This document shows positions 51,157 to 63,180 of a stretch of 64,000 nucleotides of DNA, piece after piece. The position numbers and the translations under genes are program-made. Origin of the DNA: Oreocharis arfaki (lineage: Eukaryota > Chordata > Aves > Passeriformes > Paramythiidae); NCBI GenBank assembly GCA_013398015.1, contig VZRR01007595.1:530082-594081 (forward strand), read 5' to 3'. How positions within the stretch are numbered: the stretch's first letter is position 1; each line of letters starts with the position of its first letter. Under the pieces are notes generated by a model that was not told the origin of the DNA, did not search any database, and was given only the letters and a program-made list of their open reading frames with translations.

Positions 51157-52155
51157 CTATAAGCTGAGAAACACCTAATTTGCATAGCTCCAAAAAAACC
51201 CTACAATTTTTTCATGGAGGAACTGAATTTCTATCCTCTCTTCTCTTGGAAGTCCTATGTTTGTTTCAACTACATCATCAAGTCTTTCTGTATGCACTGC
51301 TAGTTTTAATTTGAGATTTTATTCTTCCTTTTGCTTTGTTTTCTAATTTTTTTCAGAAAAGGGAGATGATAACTAGGAATCTTAGTCCTGCTTTTTTTTT
51401 CTTTTCTTTCCTAGAGAAACTCAGAAAAATATCTGGTTCTTTATCTCTTAATCTAAAAATTTTAGACAGTTGTTTGGAACCAGAGAAACTGTCGTGAGAA
51501 AACTTGCTGACTTTAATTTCTTTATTATTGTAGAACCTGAGATATGGATAATTTTCCGTACTACAGCACACATCTTCATCTATCTTTATATGCATAAATG
51601 TATAAAATTTATGGACTTGATATTCTTTCCATTTATGACTGACATGTAATTTGTCACTTCCTTTCTTTTGCAGATCTACATCTGCTTTCCATCAAAACTT
51701 GTTTTCGCAAAATGAAGGGGAACAGCATATAAAAAAAATCTTTAAAGTATTCAGTACACATAGCCAGAGAAATGTTCACTCTCCACAGTTATCTTGTATG
51801 AGGCTTAATGGAGGGTCACAGTTCTGTATTCAAATGTTTTCTTAAAATGTTTAAACATTTTAAACTTTTCCAGGCATAAATAAATAACTTTTTTTTCCCT
51901 TTTTTTTTTTTCTTTTGAACAATGCTGATTTAGGGATGAGGAAACAAGGGCTTTTTTTGTAACCAAGAAGGTAAAAAGGAAAGCCAGAGGCTGAAAAACC
52001 TGCTCATCATTTCCTCTAAGATAATTGATGTTATGCTGGCCACGGTTACATACTTAAATCAATTATACTATAAAAAATGTAGAATGACGAGGGATCAAAA
52101 GCAGTAAAAAAAAAGGGAGGCTGTTCACCTCCCATTTTAGTTTTGAGGTAAAACC
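51157..52155. other. AT-rich sequence with a terminal-exon-like pattern
   Basis: A very good splice acceptor (CACTTCCTTTCTTTTGCAG, AG at 51672-51673) is followed by a frame open to TAA at about 51843 and by AATAAA-type text near 51880. No family is recognised in the peptide, so this is noted and not called a gene. T-runs lie at 51890-51914. Confidence 0.3.
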
Positions 52156-52380
52156 CACCCACAATAAGCAAAGACACCTTCAACTAGACCTGGTTGCTCA
52201 GAGTGCCATCCAACCTGACCAGTTTCAAGGGACTCAGCACCTATACCTTACCTGGGCAACCTGTGCCAGTGTTTTACCACCCTGATCATAAAAATTTGTT
52301 CCTCATGTCTAGTCTGAAGCTAGTCTCTTCAAGGGATAATTTAAAACCATTATCCCTTGTCAAAAAAGTATGGGTCCTGC
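52156..52380 (-). mobile_element. CR1 LINE 3' region fragment
   Basis: The plus strand reads CACCTTCAACTAGACCTGG, then TTGCTCAGAGTGCCATCCAAC, then CTGGGCAACCTGTGCCAGTG, then ACCACCCTGATCATAAAAA, then AAAACCATTATCCCTTGTC. This is the antisense of the CR1 3' untranslated region in the right order. Diverged, no coding part left. Confidence 0.9.
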
Positions 52381-55300
52381 CACAGGAAAAGGAGCATGGA
52401 GTGCACCCCTACTCTGATCAATGTGAACCCTCAGTTGTGCATATGCATGTGCCTCTGTGACTGTGAATCGACACCTGCAAGGTGTGCAGGTTTTTCTTGT
52501 GCTCTCTTGCCCAACCATTCCCACATCACTTCCCAAGATGAGTTTTGTATAGACTTCCTTACCAGCAGCAAATCAAAAACTAATACCACCAGCTGGAGAA
52601 AGGATATGGCTGGGTCCAAGGCAGCTGTTTACCTGTGAACGTTCCCTAAGCCTGTCTTGCCTGAGGGAGTTGATTTAGTTCTCTGCAATCAGTTGGGAAA
52701 TTATAAAGTCACTGGTGGGATTATTTATACATGTGGATTCTAATAGTACACAGTAACAATGAGCAGCTCTTCAAAGGATGCATTTGGGTTTATGGGCTAG
52801 GTGGCATTCAGCTCTTGGTTACAGAATCAAAACACTGTGTCCAGAGATTCACCTCCCAGAAAATAATTTTAGATTAACCAATGTACGTAGTACTTTTCTC
52901 AAAAGAATTTACACTTAGGATTAGCTAAAAATGCTGGGCAGAAGGAGACTATCACCCAGATAACAGGGGGCAAACAGGACTAATATTGATATTCCCTCTC
53001 CTCTAGAAAACTCTTCAGGTAAATCTTGGACTGGGAATATCAGTATTAGTCCAACTTCTTCTTACTTCACTGGAAATGACCAAGAGAAAAGAGAAAAGCA
53101 GTAGAACCATTACGAAGATTCAATTTTCTGTACACATTGAAAGTATGGTAATTATGTCTCCTTAATTATTAATCTTTTGAAATAAGTCTACTTAGAAACA
53201 CTTTTTCCCCTATCTAAGCTTTTACAATTTGACATAAGGTGGAATGACCGTCTTAGTAGTAAGTACTGGTTGTCAGCGTCAGAGTCATTCTCAAGGGTGG
53301 TACCACTGGCTAGTAGCTATAAATAGCTGTCTGTTGCAGGTGCTATAGGAAGACGTCTCTTGGTCCTCCTACACCTCTCATATGGATGTAAAAGTCAGCC
53401 TTATGAAGCAAGTGCAGTATTCTAAAGCAAACCGTCCTATGATTAAGGTTTGCAAAAGTTCAAAAGGTACATGAAGTTGATATTCCTGCTCTTATTTCTA
53501 TTTTTTTGTTCTTTATTTGAACCATTCTGAATTGATCTTCATATTACACATTCCTTTCTTCTCAGTTTGGGAATAGGCTTTGGTATAAATGAATAGCTCA
53601 GGAATCCTGGTTCAGACGACATTTGAAGGACATCCTTATTACATAACTATTTTCATAATAAAAAACATTTACTATGTTTTGCATTTGCACAGAGCTCTCC
53701 TGATAAACAAGTCTATAATTTCAGAGCTGGAAAAGAGCTGCTGGTAAATCCAGGGCTGAAAAATAACTGCTGTTATTTTCTTTAATACATACTATAAAAA
53801 TCAGAAAAATCTTGCCAAGAAGTATTCCAAGGTAACCTCAGTCACTTGCCTTCATCAGTTTCAGATGACTACGTAGTTCAGTTTAGCAAATTTGTTGCTT
53901 TTCCAGGCAACACATTTGAGTTCCATTGCCAACTCAGCTCTGATGAACACCCTTAACCAATGTTTCTGTCCTTTTCTCCTGCTTGATTTGACTGACCTTG
54001 TTTTAGCTGAGGAAGAGGATGAGAGTGCAAAGAGAGGCTCTAAGAGTAGGCAAGCTAAAATTTATATGAATTCATATAATTTGTTCTGTTTCTATGGATA
54101 AAGCAGCAGAAATCCTTCTAACAGTGGGCTGCATTGAAAAAGCCAGATGTCAAAAGGCCAATATCTCTGGTGATCCTAGTACTCCTGGTTTTTAAACGGT
54201 AAAATTGTGCTTGTGTATTTAGATTGGGTGTATCTCGACAAAAAATCCCACTCCATCTGCCCTTGGTCCGCATTATGCGCACAGTTCTTACAGGAAAAAT
54301 CGCTCTGCTGCTGTCACGTTTGTCATGACTGTGATGAAGAGCTGAATATGCCTGTACTAAAAATTACTGTGTTGTCACATACTGAAAGACTTAAAGAAAC
54401 CGTATGGCCCAATAGGTCATTGAGGACATAAACAGATAATTTTTTTTTATTTTGCATCTCTCTAGATGCATATTGTACTGTGTTACTTTTATGGATAAAT
54501 AAATGAATGCTCTAGTCTTCATAAAGTGTCCAGTCAAGTATTATTCGTCTGCTTTCCACTGCAGCAATCTAGTTGTAGCCCATTCATTTTCATTTCTGGT
54601 GCTGCTGTGACACCAGGATGACTAAGGATTTGCTTTTCCTTTATCTACTTTTCAGCATGTATAAATGTACTTAGAGACAGACTAAAATCCTCTGCCATGA
54701 AACACAGAAGGAATTTTTTTCTATATTGAAATAATAGTAAAGAACAATGGTATAGAATGAATATCAAATGCATGTTGGATGATTATTGATTGAATTTTGT
54801 ATGAGAAATGCGTGAGGTGCTAAGAAATCAAACCAAACACACTGATCTCCTAAAACACTTTTTCTGTGGAAATCAGAAAAAAATACTGTAGAATATTTGC
54901 TTTTTAATATATCTTCAATGAAAAAATTCTATCAGCCAGTCTTTGCAAACTACTGGCTAGTATTTTAAACTGATCAAAAGGAAATCATCTTCTCTCTGGT
55001 AGTAGATTAAGGTTATTTGCCCATCTCTCTCCCCTATATTTTGCTTTTTAAACAGATAATACAAAAAAAAAAGGTGGAAAGGAGGACAAAAAAACCCTCT
55101 GCAGTTTAGATCTTTGTATTTTCATTATCCCATTTCAAAGCCATTTCCCATAGCATATACCAGCCACATCATACAGTCAATCACATCTAAGTCTTTCTTT
55201 TACCAGAATCTTCTGAAAACCATGGTGGATCCCACAGTACTTTAAAGTGATTACATGACACAGGAGTAAAAGTGCCCAGGTTGCAAAAGCTGGGTTGATG

Positions 55301-56104
55301 ATCTAATTAGGAAGGTTCAGAGATGACTTGTTGTTGCTATCTGAGGCAATTTTTTCATGTCAGAAAAAACCCACAAAAGACAGGTTATTTAGAAGTAAAT
55401 TATCTCGGTACAAACTACACACCAGGAATCTGCTTACTGGCTTTCTTAAAAAATCTTGTGCGCCTAGGAATCGCTAAAGTCTACGTAACGTCAGTGTAAG
55501 CCTGCTTTTAAAAAGATACTTCATATACTAAATTGTTAAAACACCAATATTTTGGCCCATAAAGACATTGCATGTTGGCTGAAAATAAATACAAAGTGAC
55601 CTACTAACGCTGATGTTAAATGTAGTTGTATAACAAGATCCTCTTGCATCCTCCATTATTTGGTTCAGATCTTACTGCTATTTCCTTTTCCCTTGACAGG
55701 TTGTCAAGAAAAAGTCACAGGCTGGGGAAGAAACAAATACAAGCTGAATAACACTCATCAAAGCAAACTTTGACAAATGTTGGTTTTTCATTAATTTGAG
55801 AAACATTTATGAGGCATGCAGATTGGCTGTTAGCATACTTAGAATTCGTAAGTATTTTCTGAATGCTCTGAATGTGTTATACTGAGATGACAGATTGCTT
55901 ACATTGGCTGTGCAGTTCAACTGATCTTATGCTGTTTCTGTTCATTTGCTGCCTGACAAATTAATTAGCAAGAGAATAGTGAGTGAAAAAATAGTGAATA
56001 ATACACTAATGAAATACAAGGATCCAAAAAACTTCTACTCAAATCCTAATAAACAATACTCAGTTACCTAGTATTCACAAGAACAATATCTAGTCTGTTG
56101 AATT
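52381..56104. other. AT-rich sequence, no gene seen
   Basis: No recognisable gene or repeat. Text directly after the CR1 piece (52381-52640) is GC-richer and may belong to an older insertion. A short CpG-bearing patch lies at 55457-55500. Confidence 0.6.
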
Positions 56105-56129
56105 AAAAAAAAAAAAAAAAAAAAAAAAA
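56105..56129. repeat. Poly(A) run of 25
   Basis: Uninterrupted A25, with an AATAAA about 50 bases upstream (56049-56054). No coding text lies upstream, so I do not call a processed pseudogene. Confidence 0.9.
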
Positions 56130-58830
56130 CAAAAATTAAAACAGAATCCTCTCAGCCCTGCCATTCAAGCAGAGCCTATGACCTGGCAAAATGCAGAGCT
56201 TAAGGTCCTCTACATAAAACCTAGATGTGTATTTGCATAATGAGTGCAATTGCATGTATTCTAACCTGTTTTTGCATCAACCATGCCAGCTTCTATGAAT
56301 GTTTTGGCTCTTCAGAGAGGCACACTTTGGATAAATATTTTTCTCAAGAACATTCTGTATTGTACAAAACAAATTGGTGTAAACGTAAATTAGCTTGGAG
56401 GAGGTTTTTCTCAGAATTGAATAAAAAGACTTCACAGAGACGGAGTAACAGCATTTCTGGAAAAAAGTGGGTGTTCAGGCACTTCAGTACTAGGCATGCT
56501 ATTTATCGTCAATTCTCTTCTGCAGCATGTCACCAGCAGCTGAATGTAAAGGCAAACACGAACCTCGAAAAGCTGATAGCATTGCAAATGAATTAGAAAT
56601 TCTCTCAAAAGAAAGAATAATAGAAGCAAGTCACACACATAAGTTTTCACAGTTAAGAGAGATATGGAAAGTACAAAATATCAAAGTTCTGCCCAAGAGA
56701 GTGATTTAATCAATGTCAGTCTAACAAAGTATCTACATTGCCAACTGGCATAAGTACAAGGAATACTGTCTGTGTGGCAATTTTCTTTTTCTTTGTTTCT
56801 TCTTATTCTGGAAACACCTGCTGTGCTGTTTGAATTTCATACATCTGAATGACAGTTAAAAATAGGAGTAGAGACGTTAGGATTTTGTCCTTAAACTTTC
56901 CGTAGTGAAGACAAGGTTAAGTGCATATCAGACACTGTACCAATTTCCTAAGTGGCAGAACTGGTCCTGCAGCTCAATTTGCATACGAACATACAGAATG
57001 ATACCATTTTCCTTGAAGAATTCTTCTGGCAATACAGACACACTGAATATCTTGTAGGAGATTTTAGGACTCAATGAATGCATGAGGCTACATGAGCATT
57101 GCATTGCATTTATCAGCTGTGTCCCTCAGTTTCTTCCACAGAATTATCAACCTCTTTGCTTGAAGGATCAATTTTTATTAGAATATTTTGCCACCTGCTT
57201 GTATCAATCACTGCTCTTTCATGTCTAGATATAAATATTATAATTGCAAAACACAGCCTTTGGTGTTATCATAATTGTTATTCTGTCTGCTCCAAGAAAG
57301 AGGTCAGGCTTGCTGCACTTCTCTTCCAGTTCCAGAGGTCAGTGTTTCTACAGCCACTCCCTTAGAGCTCTGATCCTGGAGGAAATTGGTGAACTGCTAA
57401 TCTGCTGACTAAGACCCTACTGATTGCACTACTTCTGCAAATTTAGCTTAAGTCACACGCAAAAGAAGACTGAGTAAATGGGAGCCACTAGAGTCCCTTT
57501 CTGTGCCTTGCCCTGTGGCCACATGGGTGTTCTCTGTCCTTGTGTTGTTACTCAACATTTGTGTGATATCATTTTCATTTATCTTTATGTTCTGTCAAAC
57601 CAAACTAGTTCAGAATAAGTGCAGAGTAAAATACTGCAGAGTGGAGAGAACTACATGGTAGGATCCAAAGGAGTGGCACAAGCAAGGTTGGTTTCGGATG
57701 ACTCAGACTGCCATGGCCCAGCACTGACACAGCTGATTTTGACTGAAATGGATCACAAGAAAAAGTCCTTTAGCAGATCTGTAGTGATCACCTGGGTTGT
57801 GAGTAACAAACTCCTAAAGAAGCTGCAGACTGGAAAGGGAAGCCATATATTGAGAGAAAAAAACAGCAGAAAGAGTTAAACTCTTTTAGAAGACCACATC
57901 TATTGACAGACTTAGGCTTCACTATTTATTTCCCAGCTCATTCTCTCATTTTTTCTTCTCTGCTTTGAATGAAATATGCCAAAATTTCTCATATGCTATA
58001 GACCACAGAACAAGTTGGGAAATTCTGTCATTTTCTAAATCATCACGAATGCCACAAACTTTTATTGTTCCGTGCATGCTCTGAACTTGATGAGGTCAGT
58101 CTGAATGTATGAATTGGTAACTTGGTTACACCCTGAGAACTTGAAGTGTGAGGTTCACTCTGTGTCCCTAGAGTGCAGTCGTTATGTGGCTGTGCAGTAC
58201 ATCATAAAACTCTAAAATATAAGACCTCTGCAGAAAATCCTCTTTCAGAGAAACAAAACTTTTGTTTGTTTGTTTGTTTTGGGTTTTTTTTTTTAAGGTT
58301 TTACATTGTATCTTTAGGGCCAAGTGTGGTTTTTCTAAACAAATGGACTTAATGAAGGTTGGGAATATGTTCACAGATGTCACAAACACAACATGGAGAA
58401 TTGATGGCAAAGGCAGTTGCCTGTGAAACAGAAAGTAGAATTGATGCTCTTGAAATGAGAAAATCCATCCGGCCCTAATCTCTGCCAAGTTAGATATTTT
58501 TGGCAGACCTAACTCTGAAAGCTTAAAATTTTTTAAGAAATGAAATAATAAAAAAAAAAAAAACAAAATGAAGAAAAACCCACAAAACCCCCTCACAACT
58601 TCGCTTTATGACCACTCTAGCTAGTTGTAGCTTTTACCCAAAATTCCCATTACCAATAATCTAATAGTAAGGATGTGTCTTGAATATCAGGAACTATTGT
58701 AAAAAACAGTAAAAAGTCCTGAACTTTCTTGAGAAGGCAGTGGTCAGATTAGTATGAGGCTTTAGTTTGTTTACAATGGAGTTTATCACCTGTCTAAGCA
58801 GATGCTCCTGTGCTAACTCCCACTCAGCAA
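56130..58830. other. AT-rich sequence, no gene recognised
   Basis: Open frames of 123 codons (56225-56596, plus), 86 codons (57619-57879, plus) and 142 codons (58168-58596, minus) are long for this composition but contain no recognisable domain. The last includes translated poly-T and poly-F tracts, so it is not credible. TTTG repeats are at 58262-58279 and an A-run at 58550-58563. Confidence 0.55.
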
Positions 58831-59020
58831 GCAGCACTTTGTGCCTACATCTAAGGTAATAAATGCTCCATTTGAAGAGGATTATCTCCTCCTTCCCCTC
58901 TTCTACTTTGCCTGAACAAAGCAGGAGGTGGAGAGAAGGAGGGGGAGATAATCCGTTTAGCATGCAGTGCTTCACACCTGCCAGGTAAGTAATAAATGCT
59001 GCATTCCAGGGGGATTAGCA
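58831..59020. repeat. Diverged direct repeat enclosing an inverted repeat
   Basis: GCAGCACTTTGTGCCTACATC..GGTAATAAATGCTCCATT..GGATTA (58831-58883) recurs as GCAGTGCTTCACACCTGCC..AAGTAATAAATGCTGCATT..GGATTA (58964-59017), a period of about 133. Between them the purine/pyrimidine arms 58879-58906 (GGATTATCTCCTCCTTCCCC..) and 58928-58954 (..GGAGGGGGAGATAATCC) form an imperfect inverted repeat. Confidence 0.7.
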
Positions 59021-59620
59021 CCGTAGTTCTTGTTTGGACTGGAATAAAATGTTTTCAGACACAGGACTGAGCCCTTGGGACTGAAGTCCAGATAGGGCCC
59101 TGTTATTTAATTATTTCTTGTATATCTGCTGCATTTGTATGTTTTGTGAGTAAGACAATACAAAGCTAGAATGGAAATAATAAAAGCTGAGCTTCTGGGG
59201 GCTTTTTGGTGTATATAATACGAGAAATGCTAAATTTGTTGATAGGAACCAGTAATAATGAAGTAACATTTTATTATTTAAAGCTACACATCCCACAAGA
59301 GGAAAGGAAGTGGCAAAGGAATCTTCATGAAGCTTGCGGGCCATACAACAAATGGTCCCTGAACTCAAAATATCTTAAAAAACATTCATGCTGGTCATTG
59401 TGATAGTAACTTCTCATTACAACTCTGCAGCCTGTAACATTCTCTGTCTGCAACTTACTCATATGGTCATAGTTGCTTTTTTCTGATCTTCCCATTGCAT
59501 TTTATTCCATAGACTACCATGTTTTTTATATTTTATATCATATAAAAGCAGATATATATATTTTGATAAGATATTTAGTGAAATAACAGATCTAGTTGGA
59601 GTTGCCACTGTTCATTACAG
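59021..59620. other. AT-rich unique sequence, no gene seen
   Basis: Nothing recognised. Confidence 0.65.
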
Positions 59621-59672
59621 AGGAATTGGACTAGAAGATCATTAAAAAGATTCTTCTAATTCAAACTATTTT
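59621..59672 (+). mobile_element. CR1 3' end fragment
   Basis: AGGAATTGGACTAGAAGATC followed by AAAGATTCTTCTAATTCAAAC matches the sense CR1 terminus (TTGGACTAGATGATC..CTTCCAA.CCAAAC). Only the last 50 or so bases are recognisable. Confidence 0.75.
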
Positions 59673-59688
59673 TACTGGGCCTAATCTG

Positions 59689-59713
59689 AAAAAAAAGGGG
59701 GGGGGGGGGGGGG
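59689..59713 (+). repeat. A8G17 homopolymer tract
   Basis: Eight A followed by seventeen uninterrupted G on the plus strand. Long poly-G is rare and can form a G-quadruplex; its true length is easily misread. Confidence 0.9.
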
Positions 59714-60319
59714 AACAAGAGATCCTGAAAGTTCCAAACAGTGGGAGGAACGTTGCCTTTTATGCTCTCCTCTCTTTTCAGATTTTCTGTTGCCTTGTTT
59801 CACATAACTTGAAGATGGCATTAGAGTTAGATTATGTTACTCATACCTTTCTCCATATCTGTTAGTGCTGCTTAAACACAAACATCAGATAGAGGACAGG
59901 CAGGAAACCACAGAACATCTCAAGTGACAGCAGATGCCTGAGTTTATCTATATGAATCATACTCTACACTGGTTATATGTAATAGGTTTCAGATTGAATA
60001 TCTAGTTTAGCTCCGGCTTCTAGTGTGGAGAAATAAAAAAGACATCCCTTCTCCTCAAGACATCTAAGATATCACAACCAAAACAGTAATCTATTAATTT
60101 TCTCCTACCCATGGTGAATAGAGTTTCTCCTTCCTTAGTCAGAGGTGTAGTGAGGAAGTCAATACCTTCCTCAGGCTTGGTGGCAGTCTCTGATATGGGA
60201 CAGCTGAGAGATTCCCCTCGCTGGAGAGGTCTCAGGTAGCCTTTTTATGACTCACTTCAGCACAAAGCTATCTCAGAAGCACATAAATTTGAAGCAACTA
60301 GGTTTTACTCTGAGAATTG
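59714..60319. other. Unique sequence, no gene seen
   Basis: Nothing recognised. Confidence 0.6.
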
Positions 60320-60698
60320 TTGAATCTTAGAATGATTTGGGTTGCAAGGGACCATAAAAGGTCTTTTAGTTTCAACCACCTGCAATGAGCAGGGATCTCT
60401 ATAACTGCACCAGGTTGCTCAAAGCCCTGTTTAATCTGACTTTGAATGTTTCCAAGGATGGGCCATCTGCAACCTCTTTGGGCAACTTGTGCCAGTGTTT
60501 CATCACATTCATTGTAAAAAATGATTAGCTTTTAAAACTTGTACCTCTTATCACTACAGTTCCTATTAAAAACTCTACCCCCATCTTTCTTACAAGCCCT
60601 CTTCAAGTATTGAAATCCTGCAATAAGATCTCCCTGGATACTTCATGCTAGGTCTCTCAGAACAACCCAACTCTCTCAACAGCCACCCTTTGGAGATA
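60320..60698 (-). mobile_element. CR1 LINE 3' region fragment
   Basis: The longest CR1 3' region in the window, antisense on the plus strand. It has the terminal block GAATCTTAGAATGATTTGGG and then GTTGCAAGGGACC. These are followed by CACCAGGTTGCTCAAAGCCC, AACCTCTTTGGGCAACTTG, CCATCTTTCTTACAAGCCC and AACCCAACTCTCTCAACAG. The order matches CR1 from its 3' terminus inward. Indels are moderate; no reverse-transcriptase part remains. Confidence 0.95.
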
Positions 60699-63120
60699 GC
60701 TAAACAGTTTTTTTCTGTCCAGACATGATAAAATGTCATGACTAATTAAGCATAAATTGAGTTTATTATTACCGATGGATGATAGAATAAAAGTCCAATC
60801 AAGGTATCATATAAAGAGCTGGAAAGCATTTTGCAATCCAATTCCTTCAAGTCAAAAGATCTGACAGAAGTTCATCACAAGTACAAGGCTCAACTAATTG
60901 ATTTTTTAAAAAATTAAACTAAACATTTCCCAGTGGCAGAGTCATCAGACTCATGTACTTGGAAATACAAGAGCATGTGGGCGGAATTTAAAATGTAGTA
61001 AATGTCTAGTGCACAAGCCACTGTTGCAGACAGTGATAAATGCTAATTAAAAAAACCACAACAATGCCAAAGTAAACACCTCACCCTTCCAAAAAAACAA
61101 CAATGGAAGAATATACATTTTAAGATCTAGATGATATAATTAATATGAAGAAATTGCAAAGAGCAACAGATTTGGCATAATAATTGCTTTCATTTATTTG
61201 CAGAACTTTTAACCAGTTCATTTTCATTAGTGCCTCTCACATTGCTGTCATATATTTATTTCTCCTGTTTCCCTGAAAGATTCTATGATAAAACTCTCCT
61301 ATGACTAAAAGACACAAGTCCCAGAGCTTTGATAATTTTCTGCCAGTGAGATTATATTAAAACATATTACATCTTGCCATCTCTCTCAAAAAATAAATTA
61401 TCTATTTTGATGAGCTAGAAATAGCACAGAAATAAATGGAAAAAAATGGAAATACTTAGAAATGGACATATGTGCTCACATCCATGTGTGAATACATTCA
61501 TACATACAAATACATATAAACACAGGTTTTTGGTCACTTCACCTGTTTGACTAGGAAAGGTGATTGATCTGATCTACTATACTAGAAAATTAGAGCTAGC
61601 ACCATTTAAATATGTGTGATCTGTATAAGAACTATTTTCTGCTTTACTTTCTAGTGAGCACATTCTTGTCATGTGATCTTGCTAATAAATACTGATATAA
61701 ATACGCAGCACTGCTTCTTGGAATACTTATGTGATGACACAAAACTGTTGTAATCACACTCTTCACCTCCTCAATTTACTACCTTAGCGGGAGGGGATGG
61801 CACGTAAGATAATATTAAAACAGAAAAAAATATATCTAAATTTCCACTTCACATGTAAGACAAAGTAATCATTCAAAACATAAAATTTTGAAATAGACAT
61901 TACACCACTAAAGGCAAAGAGAGTCTAATAAACTCATAGATTGGTTGTGTTTGCATTAAAATTCAAATTACTTTCTCTGGTTCTTGAAGTACAGTAATAT
62001 TAAAAACAAGTTTAGACTGAATGAAAACAATCTATGTCAACATTTGAATATTTCTTATATTGTAGCAATGTTTTCAACTAGATTCATTTTCATTTTTATG
62101 ACAGTGAATACAGAGGAAATGAATGTTAGGCCAAAGCTCCATCTTTCTGAACACTTCCAATGTCTTTGATGCGTATGAGGATATTTACCAGTTGCAAAGT
62201 TCTCAAGACTCAAGCATTAAAAACTAATTGTTTTGTAAATTCATACAAAACTAAATTGTTTACTATTCTTTAAATGAAATCAAGGATTTTGAAAAGAATT
62301 CAAGCCCAGCTTCTTCCATTTTATCTTATGGATTTTTTTCCAGCTTTTGGCAAGGACAAAAATCATAGTTTTATATTCTGTATGTAAACAATTGGGAATC
62401 TTGCAGTTATGCAAATAAGTCCTCATTTTCACGTTTCTTTCTTGATGAAATTAAACACTGTTATTAAAAGTAACAGCTTTCATGGTGCAAGATAAACTGA
62501 TTAAATTATATTTTGCCTTACTCTGTGTAAGACTGTATTATTTGGGATATTTTGTGGGGGTCAATAATTTTGTTTATATATCAGTGCACTCAATGTCACT
62601 TTTGTTGACCCTGCGCAATTCCATTTGTGTGAAACAACAGTCTTGACTACCATGTTACTACATTCAAAATACTTGGACTCTTTTTCAGTTTTGCACAGGA
62701 TTGCCAACATAATCCTTGGAGTTCAACTAGGTACAGTATTCCTCCATATAATCAAGACCTGTATGAAATTATATCACAAGCTGTCAGAACAAAAGAAGCA
62801 GAATCCTTCAGTTAATCACAAATATTGCATTCTTTTTCTATTCAATGGGAATGAAATGAATAGAGGCATAAATAAATAACTTCCAAGCATCATTCAGCTT
62901 TTCCTCAGCATAGCCAAAATCAGCACCTATGACTATAATAACTTGAAGCCCTAAGATAATCAGAGAAAAAAAAAAAAAAAAAGAAGCAGCAGCTTAAATA
63001 TTTTCTCTGTAACATGACCTTCAGTGAATGTCACCCACAATCAAACTAAGTGAACTCCAGCTTAGAATCCCTTGGACTTCTACAGTGGTTTGGACTACAA
63101 AAAGAAACACAACAAAAATA
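60699..63120. other. AT-rich unique sequence, no gene seen
   Basis: No gene or interspersed repeat recognised. A17 run at 62966-62982. Confidence 0.65.
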
Positions 63121-63180
63121 TTTCCCTACAATTGAAAGTGACCCTACAACTGAAACAAGATTTCCCTACAACTGAAAGAA
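63121..63180 (+). repeat. 20-bp minisatellite, three units
   Basis: Three head-to-tail units of 20 bases (63121-63140, 63141-63160, 63161-63180) share CCCTACAA.TGAAA; a partial fourth (CTGCAGCTGAAG) follows. Confidence 0.85.

Noticed and set aside
56049..56129. Processed pseudogene ending in poly-A
   Set aside because: There is AATAAA and A25 but no coding-like text upstream and no target-site duplication seen; such pseudogenes are also scarce in birds.
56225..56596. 123-codon plus-strand frame
   Set aside because: No recognisable motif, overlaps an antiparallel frame, and cysteine and lysine-rich AT-driven composition is compatible with chance.
58168..58596. 142-codon minus-strand frame
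   Set aside because: Much of it is translated poly-T and TTTG/AAAC repeats giving F- and K-runs; no domain visible.
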